From positions 62,001 to 126,000 of the forward strand of contig AZLU01000007.1 of the NCBI GenBank assembly GCA_002224055.1: 64,000 nt of DNA, written 5' to 3'. Origin of the DNA: Pezizomycotina sp. ARF18. Its lineage: Eukaryota > Ascomycota. Below are positions 1-10,609 of the stretch, one piece after another (positions within the stretch are counted from its first letter, which is position 1; every line of letters starts with the position of its first letter). Both the position numbers and the translations under genes were made by a program. The notes under the pieces are model-generated. The model searched no databases. It had not been told where the DNA came from and saw nothing but the letters and a program-made list of their open reading frames with translations.

Positions 1-1115
1 TGCGGCCCAGGAGAGCGGGTGCGCCGCGCCGCAGATGTTCATCACGCCGCCGGTGCCGATGCGGTTTTGTAACGGTGGGAAGACAACGAGCAGCCAGACC
101 GCTTGCGAGAAGCCGGTTATTGCCATGAATACTGATATTAGGAACGGCGGGAAACCGAGGCCGCCGTGTTGGGTCGGTGAAGTAGAATAGTGGGACTACG
201 GCGGTGAAGGAGAAGCCGAGCATCATTACGTGGCTGTAGAGGTATAGTACGCGTAATACGCCGGGCGCGCGGAGAAGTTCCATCGTTGAGTGTGGCTTAT
301 TTGTTTGCTTTGCGGCGTTGGAGGCCGTTGTCGGTGCTTTTGTCTCTTGAACGAATAACTGTGATACGATAGCGGCGCTCAAGCCAATCGAACCCGTAAC
401 CAACGTCGGTAGAGCGTACGGAAACCGCCTGAAGAACCATATCTCAACAAACTTTCCACCGTACTGTCCCGCCGGATCCGCCAGCGCACCCCGAGCAGCG
501 GCCCCAGAAATATCCCCACGTTCGGCGAAAGCGCAAACAAGCTAAACGCCCTCGCCTGCGTCTTCTTCGTACTAAGCTCCGATATCATCGTCCTTACCGT
601 AACAACCGTCCCGCAAACACCCCCGCAAGACAGCGGTACAGTATCATCTCCCACACGCTACTCGCAATCCAAACATCGCCGTCGTAATCGCAACGCCGAA
701 CAAGGAATAAACGAGTACGGGTTTCCGCCCCCACGAGTCCGCCATTTGCCCCAGAATATCATGACGCACATCTGCGTGGCGCTGAAGAGGGATTCTATGA
801 GGCCGGAGTAGAAGCCCACGTCGGGTCGCGAAAGGTTGCCGTTCTTTTGGACCATTCGGAGACGAAGGGGAAGATACTGAAAAATGCGATCGGTTCGACG
901 AGGCGGGCGTAGCAGAGAGAGGATTTGGTTTATGGGAGGGGTTTGTCTTCTTCATCATCATCTTCGTCGTCGTCTTTTGATGTTTCTGGAGGGGGAGGAT
1001 GGTTGTAGCGGTCGGTCGCGGGTGCAATTGGACCAGATGCGAGAGCGGTGTTTCTTCATCGACTGCATCGTCCGACGGCCCCAACGCCGTTCCGTGGTCG
1101 TCTCTTCCGTCATGG
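1..1115 (-). CDS. MFS transporter (DHA1-type drug/solute antiporter family), 3' part cut by window edge
   Basis: Reading the minus strand from about 1115 downward gives a hydrophilic, Lys/Thr-rich N-terminus, then membrane segments. The region near 870-840 reads ARLVEPIAFFSIFPFV. Around 745-700 comes the MFS loop 2-3 signature ADSWGRKPVLVYSLFGVA, and around 640-500 a stretch ending in ALSPNVGIFLGPLLG, which matches the antiporter motif C region of DHA1 proteins. Codons continue to base 1 (FLISVFMAITGFSQAVW near 150-105), so the C-terminal third lies outside the window. The family exports drugs or small solutes across membranes by proton antiport; the substrate cannot be told. The motifs fall in three different frames joined by single-base breaks, for instance just before ADSWGRKP. 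The start is uncertain because the ATG at 1115 is not in frame with the best N-terminal reading. Confidence 0.75.
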
Positions 1116-1132
1116 TGATCGATACGAAATAG

Positions 1133-1984
1133 TCGAATTGTCCTAGTTATATGATGCTAGGAACAAGAACAAATCGACTGGGGATTGAAGGGGACATATG
1201 GAGATTTTATAAGAAAAAAAATTCGTTATACGTTAGTTAGAGTGAGATTACGCGAATCTCCAAAGTAAATTTCCCACTTCCGGCAAGCGGACCGATGCCC
1301 CCTTGTTCCGTTGTGGCGCCGGTAGCCGAAGATCACCGCGTCCAGCCACCAATTGGGAATAAAGCGGAGGAGATCGATAAGCGGAAGCCAATATTCCGGT
1401 TTAACGAAGGAATAAGCACTAGAGATAAACTTGCACAGCTTGATACGCTGGTTCGTGAGTGCGTTGTTTTTCAGCAGTCGTGTATATTGCGGATCCTATG
1501 CAATGTTGAGATCCATAAAAAAGCGTTATTTTTTTTATCGAAATATGGGTGACATCGTTCATTACCTTTATTAACCAAGGGCGGGTCTGTATCGATTTGT
1601 CAAAATGCAACTACTTGCCCCTAGGCAAGGGGAAATAGCCACCGGTTACCGTATAATATGGGCAAATAAGCATCTGCATCTGACCAAGCACTAGCGGTCG
1701 CGGAAGCACCGGTAGATAGAAGACTTTTTTGTTCTCTTTATAAGATTTTTATAATAATTTAAATAAATATATATATAAACACCACCGGTTCTTAGCATCG
1801 CAGTTCTAAGCTACCCAGATTAAGTGACAGATGAGTCTGCTTCGACACACTATAAGATAATTCACGTAGACACGCCCAACAGGAAATTTGAAAGCTAGAT
1901 TGAATATATACAGGACAAGCGACTAAAATAACAAATCGACATCCGTAAGTAAATATACAAGTATACCTGCTTGTACACAATCCT
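1133..1984. other. AT-rich intergenic stretch, no gene recognised
   Basis: One open frame on the plus strand (1295-1552, 85 codons) has no recognisable motif. A very AT-rich run with TATA-like repeats lies at 1740-1790. I see nothing else. Confidence 0.5.
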
Positions 1985-2466
1985 CTAAGGCCCGCCGCCT
2001 CCGCCGCCGAACTGGTCGCAGCAGTTATTCTGGCACAATATTTTCCACCCGCTAAAGCACGTAGCGCTGGAGTCGCGCCCTTTGCAAACCACGGTCGGTC
2101 CGTCGAAGGGGTCAAAGTCCGGTAGCGTGCAGGACTGGTTGGACATCCGCATGTAACCCATCTTCTGCCAGCCGCCAGGGCAGCCGTCGCCTTGGCCGTA
2201 CCCGCAGAATGGTCCTATGCCTAGCCATTATTGCGTGTAACGTCGGACGGCCCGCTTTCCAGTGATACCAGGGAAATCGACCGGATTTCGAGCTCGAGTT
2301 CTGATCTAGCTTGGGATGGCAGTGCAGCTTCCATTCGCCGATGTATGAATTAGCAAACAGTATCGAAAACGTGTTTCAGTAATGGAAGACATGGGTTAAA
2401 GAGTTGTCTTACGATTTGTTATGCCAATAAAGGCGAGGAGCGAAAGAGATACAGGAGAAAATGCAT
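1985..2466 (-). CDS. Small secreted cysteine-rich protein
   Basis: The last exon (about 2230 down to the stop at 1985-1987) is clear: it begins GIGPFCGYGQGDGCPGGW and ends in NCCDQF followed by a glycine run. It holds eight cysteines in about 80 residues, including a terminal CC. A plausible acceptor (TAG) lies just before it. Upstream, an ATG at 2466 opens a hydrophobic stretch (MHFLLYLF, then LLAFIGITN after a one-base frame break) that looks like a signal peptide, followed by a GTAAGA donor. The middle exon, around 2240-2330, contains FPWYHWKAGRP in one frame but is not resolved. Size, even cysteine number and signal peptide fit fungal secreted effector-like or defence-like proteins; the function is unknown. 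Confidence 0.55.
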
Positions 2467-2499
2467 GTCGGGAAGAATCTCCGACGAATATGTTTTTGA

Positions 2500-3112
2500 T
2501 AAGTGTGCGATGTTTGTAGCTACGCTCGCTTCAGGCGGTTGCAGAGCGATTTCTGAGGTTGTATTTCCGACTAATATTCCATAAATGTTGTGACAGTTAT
2601 TGCTCAATACAGTCCGTCCCGGATGTTTATTTATATATCTCAACCGTAGTTGTTATATTATATTACATTTACACATTATTGATCATCATTCAAAGCGACT
2701 GAGGAGCTTAGATTTAGAAATCATGAGATTGGGTATGTATCAGATTTCGAAAGCCGTAACTCATGAAACATCTATTAACGCGATACCATGACGGCGAGTC
2801 CGCGTCGTTAGCGCTGCGATCATCAGAAACAATATCGCTACCCAGAGAGTACTTCACGAATTTGCCACTACTGTGTAATCGCGATTGGTTGTATTCTCCC
2901 GGAGTTTCGATCCGGTGCCATTCAACGTGGGGAGAAAGAATAAGCTTTCCGGTTTTCGCTTACTTATGTTTGCGAAAAGTACTATATACTTGCTAAGTCC
3001 TCAGCCGTTAACGCCATCGAATCTTATCTCAGCCGCGACCGTTAACAAGATATCGCGACCGTAATGAAAAGCTCGAAAGAATTTGAATTAACAGAAGCTT
3101 TTTACGGCTGAT
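2500..3112. other. Intergenic, no gene recognised
   Basis: Only short open frames without motifs. Nothing supportable. Confidence 0.4.
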
Positions 3113-3301
3113 TTATCTTATGCCATCTTTGGAGTGCATTACTGGAATAGAAGTTCCATATCGAACTGCATTTACATCTGCACCTCGTTCCCAGAGTTCC
3201 AACGCGACGATGCCTGGGGGTTCTGAGGATCGTATTCCCGTGGAAGTAAGCCTCGGAAACGGCTCACATCCGACTGTAGCTGGGTAAATGTTTCCGTACA
3301 T
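3113..3301 (-). pseudogene. Ankyrin-repeat remnant
   Basis: A short minus-strand frame contains LELWERGADVNAVRYGTS followed by HSKDG, which fits the end of one ankyrin repeat and the start of the next (the ERGADVNA hairpin is typical). The frame is only 62 codons and the flanking sequence in the other frames shows no clear second repeat. It is most likely a scrap of a decayed F-box/ankyrin or ankyrin gene. The reading rests on a single repeat. Confidence 0.35.
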
Positions 3302-3309
3302 GCATGATA

Positions 3310-4094
3310 ATACAATTACATCGACGAGACGATTAGATATTGTAACGAGGGTTGATAACTATATCTTGTTGAACTGTACATATTACTAGGTAACTAGTCC
3401 GGAGATGCCTTACCGCAAACGGAAAATCAACTCAAACTTCAAAAACTATGATTATTTCATATTTTACAAGAAGAACGGCCATATGTCTTTTACGGTTCTT
3501 AGAGTGGCAAATGATGCGCCGTAGAAAGCCCAACGATTAATAAACTTCCACGTTGGATCCGAGGAATCGTTGCAACGATTTGTGTATTAAGCATTACTGC
3601 ATGTAGCCTACCTATATTTTTTACATATTTAGCTATGAAAGATGAAGAAGAGCTTATAATGCCTCCCATACTAATCAATTCTAAACTTAAAGAGTGTGCT
3701 ACAATCGAGAACGGGATTTGACAGTAGATTAAGCAAGAGGTCCGTGGTGGAAGAACTTCAGGAATGGCCGAATCGGCTGGCCGCGTTAGAATAATTAATT
3801 CTCTCACAAGATAGGTGCAGTCAAATACCTATACGAGACCTATATTTAAACAGCCGCAAAATCATGTATTAGAAATTAGAGTCTGGTATCCATTATTGTC
3901 TGATAAAAGTTGAATGTACAGAATAGAAGAGAATAATTACAAGGAAACATTAAACGCTGCACTTTTCACAACCTTTTCTACATATTTTTATCCCTCTGAA
4001 CTGAAATATATGCGAAGAAAAAATCAAACGCCCGCTCGATGACTAACTACCCCTTCCCACTTCAACTTCATACGTCGCAGAGTGTTCTTGGACC
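3310..4094. other. AT-rich intergenic stretch
   Basis: A 102-codon minus-strand frame (3499-3807) has no recognisable domain. It could be upstream sequence of the ankyrin remnant, but I cannot show it. Confidence 0.35.
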
Positions 4095-5486
4095 TCAAGG
4101 CGCCGTCCTGGGTGAGTGTATGATCTGCGAATTCTGGCTATCCGACCTGCTTCCCGCCCCACCCCTAGCCCTGCCGCTCTCCAGATCCTGCAGCTGCACT
4201 CCATCCCCGTCGTCGTAACTACCCACGATGTCTTCGTATTTATAACCAGTCCCGCAGACCCGCCATGGTACCGCTATCGTTGCTCGTGTCGCTCGCCTCC
4301 GGCTCGTCTGCTTCTCTGCATCCGTAAGCACGACCGTACTCGGCGAGTAATGGCTGTGGTTCGACTGCGCTCCATACCCATGCGAGCGCTTCGCATAATC
4401 TCCCCTATCGGTACCCCTCGACGTAATATTCGTCCTGAATATCTTTTGGTACGCCCAGTCATACAGCGGCTTCAATTGCGCTGCACAGTTGACGAATATA
4501 CTCGTGAAAGCCTCACGGGTAGCCCATATCGTAACCTGCCTGGCGTCGTAGATATCGCGGAAGATGGCGACGTGGCGGAGGATCGTGGCGAGGATGATGA
4601 AGACGCCGAGGGATAGGAGGAAGGTGAGCGGGATTTTCTTGCGAAGGGAGATTTGAACCTGGAATAGGATGGGGATGGTATGAGGAGGAGTAAGGTCTCC
4701 GTGAGGACGTTCGGAGACCGGTCACGGCGAAGTATGCCCAGCCCTGAGTGCACTTTACGCCGGGGTCGGGGATGACCTGCCAATTTTTCTGCACTGGCCA
4801 GCAGTTGAAGATTAGGGTGCAGATTATAACGATGGGCGTAATCCCGACAACCCAGGATACCCAGCGAAGTGTATTGGCTTGTCTTAGGCCGAGGCTATTG
4901 ATGTAAATGGTTGTTAGTGTTTTGGAAACCTTGATGTGGAAACATTTGAGCAAATTTTTGTCTCACGATCGTGGATACTTACGTTAACCGGCCATAGAAA
5001 CAGATCATACACCACTTGAGCACCCAAAGCAGCGAAAAGTAAACGTACCAGCCGCCATAGAGAAGTTTGGAACCGTATACCATTCTTTCCACCATCTCTG
5101 GAGGTAACGAAGCGCGGACTTCCGGTCGCATGTTATTCGTGCCATAGTGCCCGATCGTGTAGGCGAGGGAAGATTCTGTTGCGAAGAGACACTGGAGGAG
5201 GGTTTTTACTTGCGTTAGAACTTCTTACATGTTTCTGGTTTTCCAAAATACTATTTGTTTTAGGAATACTTACACCGCGAGGATGATTAGTAGTCATCCA
5301 TAAAAAATCCTCTAAACCCTCGAGTCTTAACACGGACCGCAAGGCGGAGAATGATAATCGAGAGACCTAGGGCAAGCCATACCCAGGTCTCTTTTTGTAC
5401 TTTGTCATAGCCATGTTGAACTGTGGAGCCGATGAGGGATGGATGAACAGATCTTAGGTCGGAACACCAAATATTGTGGCTGCCAT
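4095..5486 (-). CDS. Fungal rhodopsin-domain integral membrane protein (7-TM, PF20684-like)
   Basis: The ATG at 5486 opens MAATIFGVPT. After a frame break comes a first helix (WVWLALGLSIIILRLAVRV) with a Lys/Arg loop ending in FFMDDY, the family's conserved MDDY position. A donor GTAAGT lies at 5273. The next exon reads GHYGTNNMRPEV then WYVYFSLLWVLKWCMICFYG. The following exon carries WVVGITPIVIICTLIFNCWP and GVKCTQGW, matching the conserved CxP...C loop. Further helices and a soluble, Ser/Arg/Asp-rich cytoplasmic tail end at the stop at 4095. This organisation is that of the large fungal family of PTH11-related/rhodopsin-domain membrane proteins, which are plasma-membrane proteins of mostly unknown ligand. 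At least three one-base frame breaks interrupt it. Confidence 0.8.
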
Positions 5487-5489
5487 ATG

Positions 5490-8454
5490 GATTTTATACG
5501 ACGCACATGTTTATAGGTTTAAGGTGCGTTTATATATATATACAACCTGAAATAGCTGAGTTTCATTGCAACAACCCAGCTGTCAAAGTGAATTTACGTA
5601 AAAATTTTAAGACATTGGGTGACACCAGATAGAACCTACGATAGAAAAGGCTAACCCTAGAAAAGAAAACGCACCTGTCTTGCCTGTCTTCCGGCTAGAA
5701 CCTGTTGCTTTTCCTTTGTTATTGGATACCTGATGAGATCCCGTGGGAATGTGAATTTGGTAAGGTGAGTTTCAGGATCTCCCGGTAAAATATTCCTGGG
5801 CGGATAAGGCACAAATCGATATCTTCAAATTAGATGAACAGCGATATCCTTGTCTGAGAATTTTTTTTTACGTCTTTTTAAAAATCTTCTATGGCGGAAC
5901 GTTACGGGGAATTTACACGGGACGATCAGACAATATTAAAAAGAAAATAGAAATTATACAGTAATCCCAGGCGCAGGCAGCGAACGAGCGTTTAGAGCCT
6001 GACCTACCTGATGCAGTAGATATGGACGCCAAGTATGGCCTCCATTGACAGCGAATTTCTATCTGAAGACATTTTCGGATCAATTCAATAATTAACTGAA
6101 CTTCCATGGAGATCTCTCGGTGGTTTATTGAGATCGACAGCGCTTGTTCACTGACCACGGACGAAACAAGATCGAATCAGGAAAGAGCGTGCAGAGAAAA
6201 GCTTCTTCTCATAATTGCGAAGGGCAGCCGAGTATTTTAAAAGCAAGAAGGTCTAAACGGCTTTAATAAATACATAAATACGCTGACATCTTCATTGATA
6301 CTGGGTTTACTTTCGCGAGTACCTTAAGTTTTGATACTGTGGAAGCCAAGCTATCGTCGGTTCGATCTCATTTGCTGCCAGTTTATCTCACTTTCGGAGA
6401 GGTGTAATCGAATTCTTCAAGCGGCAACCGAGGACTAGCTCTGTCTATGAAGAACTGTATTTCGCTGTTAATCCGTCGATCATCTCGATAGACGACGAGT
6501 ACCATGATTCCCCGAACGTTTCCCCGAAAGACACAAATGCTCGCCCGAATAACTACATAAATATAAGATTCACGACCAAGAGATCGCTCGGGGCTACATC
6601 GACGAGTGCCGACCGAGAAAGGCTAAATTCTTGACAGTACGATGAGAGTACGATCGGTTGTCGCTTGTGGTAAATTGATACCTAACAAGCTTCTCCGATT
6701 CCAGTCAGCGGTAATTTTTACTGGTTTTGCGGCGTCTGTCAAAGCGGCGAAGCATTTAGCCTCACTGAATATCGAATTGTATTGGGGAACGCCGAATAAG
6801 AGAAATCCTACGATTGATAAGGAAGGAAACATTATCTCAAAATCAGTATATCTCTGAACTAGAAATGTTATATTCGACGATGGTTTCGTGTTTCATGAGC
6901 ACAACTCTCGAGCCTCACCTTGCGCCCATAATAAATACTTCGTCGCTGTCAGTTCACCAATCGCATCATCAGGGTCTATCTATGCGTCCTAAAGCGGAGG
7001 CGTAGAAATTATTCATGGTTTGCCTTGCAATTGGGCGTGTCTCACCGATGGCTAAGAAAAAAAAAAAAATAAAACGATCCCTCATTCCCACGATATGTTG
7101 TCTGATGCTTGGCCGTTGCTAGGCTGTTCCTGCATGAGCACCGTTTGTCCTCCTTCTCGCCTTGACACGCTTGAGGGGCCGCCTGGCAACCACGAACTGT
7201 AGCCTCCCCATTATGAAACGCCGCGGGACACAGCCGCCGGTATATGCTACAGTTAGACTCCGAATCCGTCCCTATTGCATTCCCCTAACCAAGCTTTAGA
7301 AATTTGATAAGACCTTTGAGGATTCGAGAATTATTTTCGTCAATAATCAGCTGTGACGCTTAGATAGTAAATACATGCGCAAGGTAAGTGACAAATTAGG
7401 AGCTGAAGCTTCCAAGTTTATATGCGGATTGACATGAGTAAAATGATAACCTGAACTCATGAACCTGGTGGAAGAGCCGCTGCCAACGAATCAAAAAAAA
7501 AAAAAATAAAAAAAAAAGGTTTCAATAGCCTGATAGGAGTAATATCCAGCAGTCTGGTAAATGAGATGCAATATAGCACCTGCTCTTGCGTGAACCTATC
7601 GCAACGGCCAGGAAAGCTGTTCTTCTCTGCACCTTCCGAATTCCATGTGACTGAAGAATTTCTAGAATGTATTGTAATCTCGCTTCGTATTATAGATTTT
7701 ACTGACCGGCGTGGGCGAAAGACTTTTCTAGTTGCGCCATGAGGTAGCTACAGCCGATGGATGCTGCTGGTTACAACTTACAAGCCTATCTACCTACAAG
7801 GTCAGGATTATGTCCAGCTAATGTAACAGAATTCGCTATCGCCACGATCCATTTCTTTTATCAGTCCAAACAGATTTCTCTTTGGTTGTGGTAGGGACCT
7901 GCAGCAGATCTTTAGAGGGATATTTAGAGGGATATTAGAGGGATATCATTCCATTCGTTCTTTCGAAGCTTCCATCCGTTTCCTTTTCTCGCCTGATAAA
8001 ATCGAAGATCCATTTCTTTGGATAACGACGCCCGTAATTTGCGGTCGGAGTTCCCCATACGTATACAAACTATATAAATTACCATGTTTCGCACGTCATT
8101 CTCTCGTGCGGTTCCTGCAGAAGACCCCAACCTGCTTCAGTTTCAAGATTTCCATTCTATAGGTAAATGTGTAAAATTAGCTATTTAGAAACTGTGTGGC
8201 TAATCTAGCTAATGACAGCGTTATCGTTATTCATCGAGTCGTAACATGCGAAGAAAAAGCAGGAAAAGCAAATGTTGAATGAGGTCGTTAAGTCGTTCGT
8301 GATCGTGCAATGCAACAGAAAAGAAATTCGTCATAGAAATACGCGCACTTATGCATCCGGTCATAAAAATAAACAAAAGAAAAGTACATGCAGTCTTATA
8401 AACCATCATTCTCCGTGTTCTTAAACAACGGTCTTAGCCGTTGGTGTCGCGTTA
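5490..8454. other. 3 kb gene-poor AT-rich region
   Basis: No conserved coding sequence found. A 71-codon plus frame at 6642-6857 (containing FTGFAASVKAAKHLASLNIE) looks faintly coding but matches no family I know. Poly-A tracts lie near 7050 and 7493-7518. Confidence 0.4.
7911..7945. repeat. Three-copy tandem repeat, 11-12 bp unit
   Basis: The unit TTAGAGGGATA occurs three times in a row with a one-base length difference between copies. It is a small minisatellite in non-coding DNA. Confidence 0.7.
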
Positions 8455-10314
8455 TTAAGATATCCCGAGTCTTCTCTTAGTGCCACTATCGAAATGGCTA
8501 TAATACCTGCAGCCCTTCTTGTGCGCGAATTATCATGCCTGATGATTTCTTTCCAATCCGCTAGACACTCGTAGCAGAACTGGTGACCGCACTTGAGGCC
8601 TGAAGATTCGCATGGAACGATTAGTCTCAATGTCCCAGATTACAAAGTCATCAAATTAAGGAACGAGGCAAAGACTTACACTTCATGTGATCGCAGCCGC
8701 TGCTTTTATTAATCCTCCACCGCAATTCCTTCCGGGCATACCTTCGACATGCCGTCGATCATGTTCATCGTCAATTCTCTTCACGCTGCCGACGCTGAAT
8801 GATTATGCTCGTTCGTTTGAGTGTTGGTGTACGGGTGCCCTCTCGGAGGTTCTGGAGGAGGTTTTCCTCATCGCGCTTTTCGGGGCGGAAGAAGGGCCAG
8901 TACGGTTACTTTGATCCTCTGCGGCGTTGCTGTTTTAACCGCCGTAGTCTTCCTCGAGCTACTCGCTGCTGAACTCGCAGCGCGGACTTCGCTGCGGGAA
9001 GAAGTGCCATTATTTACGGGATGAGCCGCCCGCGCGACGATTCTGTCCTCTAGATTTCCTCTCCAACGGTCGTAGTCGGACCCTTGCTGCGGCGTCGGCG
9101 TCGCGCCGGCTCGGACGGCCGAAGTATCTCTACTGCTAACACGACGTGGATCTCGGTGTCTTTACGGTCGGCCTCTCGCTCCGAATTTCCTACTAACGCC
9201 GATCGTAAGACCTCGCGCTTTAGGGGTGACCGGGAGCGCGGCGGAGTTGAGAGCAGCGTCAGCAAGTCCCGCTGCCTGCTGCTGCTCATCGGCTGCACGA
9301 CACCGACGACGCTATTCGCCTTCTTCTTCTTCTCGTGCGCCCTAGATACTTCCGCTACGGTAGCAACACGGCTCGAAGTGCGCGGGGGGACGGCCGAACT
9401 ACTACTCCCGCTGCGGGTGTTTTCCGGAGCTGCCAGAAACGCCGCCCTGCGGCCGGCGGGCGTTTGTCTCTACATTACTACGAGAAGAACTCCTGTTCTC
9501 TCCAGCCCTGCTCTCCTACCGTCGCCATCACTATTCCTCCGCACGCGGCTACACTGCTACCACCAGTTCTCGGCGCTCCTGGTAAAGGCGGCAGCGCCTT
9601 AGTCGAGTTTGTATCCCAGCGTACCCTCCTCGCCGGTACCGCTACTCCTCCGTTATCGTACTCCGCACACGTCATCCCTTCGTGCCACACCACTGAGTGC
9701 CTATAGCAGCTCCTTCCGCCGCACTCGTAGCAAACAACAATCGGCTCGTCCTCTCCCTATCGTGTAACTGCCGCTACCGCACCCGGGTCGCAGGCACCAC
9801 CGGAACGTATCCTCCGACACGACGGCGGCGCGGTTAGGAGCTCGTCGAAGCGGCGAAGGTAGTGAGTCGGCGTGCCGGCGGACTTCGGAGTGGGATAAGG
9901 GTGCAGAGCACTCCGGGCACGTTATACCAGTTCCCGACGCGGTCGGTAAGCGTGATGAAAGCTGGTGCCGGATGTGAGCCGCAAGGCAGCGGCGGCAGGT
10001 GTGCGTTGCGTGGTCGCAGGAGCGGATATACCGCCCTTAACGGTATTCCGGGGTGATACGGGGATAGGCAAATAGAGCAGTCGGGTTCGGCTTCGGTCGC
10101 GGCGACGGTACGAGCCCGACCGGGAGAGCTGACGGTAATTGGTTTCGTCGACATGGGCGGCCTGGGAGCTGTCGTGCGGCCTGTTACGCGGGACAAGGCG
10201 TCCGTCAGGTTTGCCTCGGCCGTCGGCCGGTGGCGGTGCTGTTTCGTTTCGTTGTGGTTGAAGTGGGTTGCCTGCGGCTGTTTTGTCTATTTGCTCGTCA
10301 GCTTCGATGATCAT
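8455..10314 (-). CDS. RBR-type E3 ubiquitin-protein ligase
   Basis: All three zinc modules of a RING-IBR-RING protein can be read in order on the minus strand. RING1 begins DCSICLSPYHPG (about 10075) and continues, in another frame, SCDHATHTCRRCLAAHIRHQ, then TCPECSAPLSHSEVR. The IBR reads CYECGGRSCYRHSVVWHEG then TCAEYD (about 9735-9645), the usual fungal form. RING2 ends GCDHMKC, is split by an 80-nt intron (8600-8679, GTAAGT...CAG), and resumes LKCGHQFCYECLADWKEII then HKKGCRYYS to the stop at 8455. The cysteine that accepts ubiquitin in RBR ligases should lie in this RING2, but frame breaks just upstream blur it. The protein would transfer ubiquitin from an E2 to targets. Between IBR and RING2 is a GC-rich, Ser/Arg-rich linker of roughly 250 codons. 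The gene is much more GC-rich than its flanks. Confidence 0.75.
8600..8679 (-). other. Intron inside RING2 of the RBR ligase
   Basis: Donor GTAAG at 8679 and acceptor CTTCAG ending at 8600 join the two halves of a zinc-binding cysteine codon (T+GC), giving HMKCLKCGHQFC. That an intact zinc pattern forms across it supports the splice strongly. Confidence 0.75.
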
Positions 10315-10315
10315 A

Positions 10316-10605
10316 TTATACTTTATACGATGGGAAAGAAAGAAGCGAAAACTGGCGATAGTTAGATATATGGGGGCTTAGGAGTGAATACTTTGCATAA
10401 TTGAGACGGATACACTCGTTACAGAGCGTCGACCCGGGTACAGCAGGTGCCTGCTGCTCGCCGTCGATAATGCCGTGACCGTATCGGCAGATTAGGATGC
10501 CGCAGGACGAGCAGGTATCCATAACGGCAGATATCACTCCGCAACCCGGTATCGTGCAAAGGGATCAACTTCGCTATGGTTATGAGGAGGTCTTAACGTT
10601 GCCAT
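10316..10605 (-). CDS. Small zinc-ribbon-like protein, or first exon of the RBR gene
   Basis: From the ATG at 10605 the minus strand reads MATLRPPHNHSEVDPFARYR, then after a frame break MDTCSSCGILICRYGHG and later STLCNECIRLNYAK. The CxxC...C...H...CxxC spacing suggests a zinc-binding ribbon of about 50 residues. The frame ends at 10316, directly before the likely start of the RBR ligase (10314) on the same strand, so it may be an upstream exon of that gene. A possible 40-nt intron with a CTAAC branch sequence lies between them, but it is shorter than usual. I do not recognise the family. Confidence 0.4.
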
Positions 10606-10609
10606 ATCT

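Noticed and set aside
9084-9602. Plus-strand frame of 172 codons
   Set aside because: Antisense to the GC-rich linker of the RBR gene; the zinc motifs are on the minus strand.
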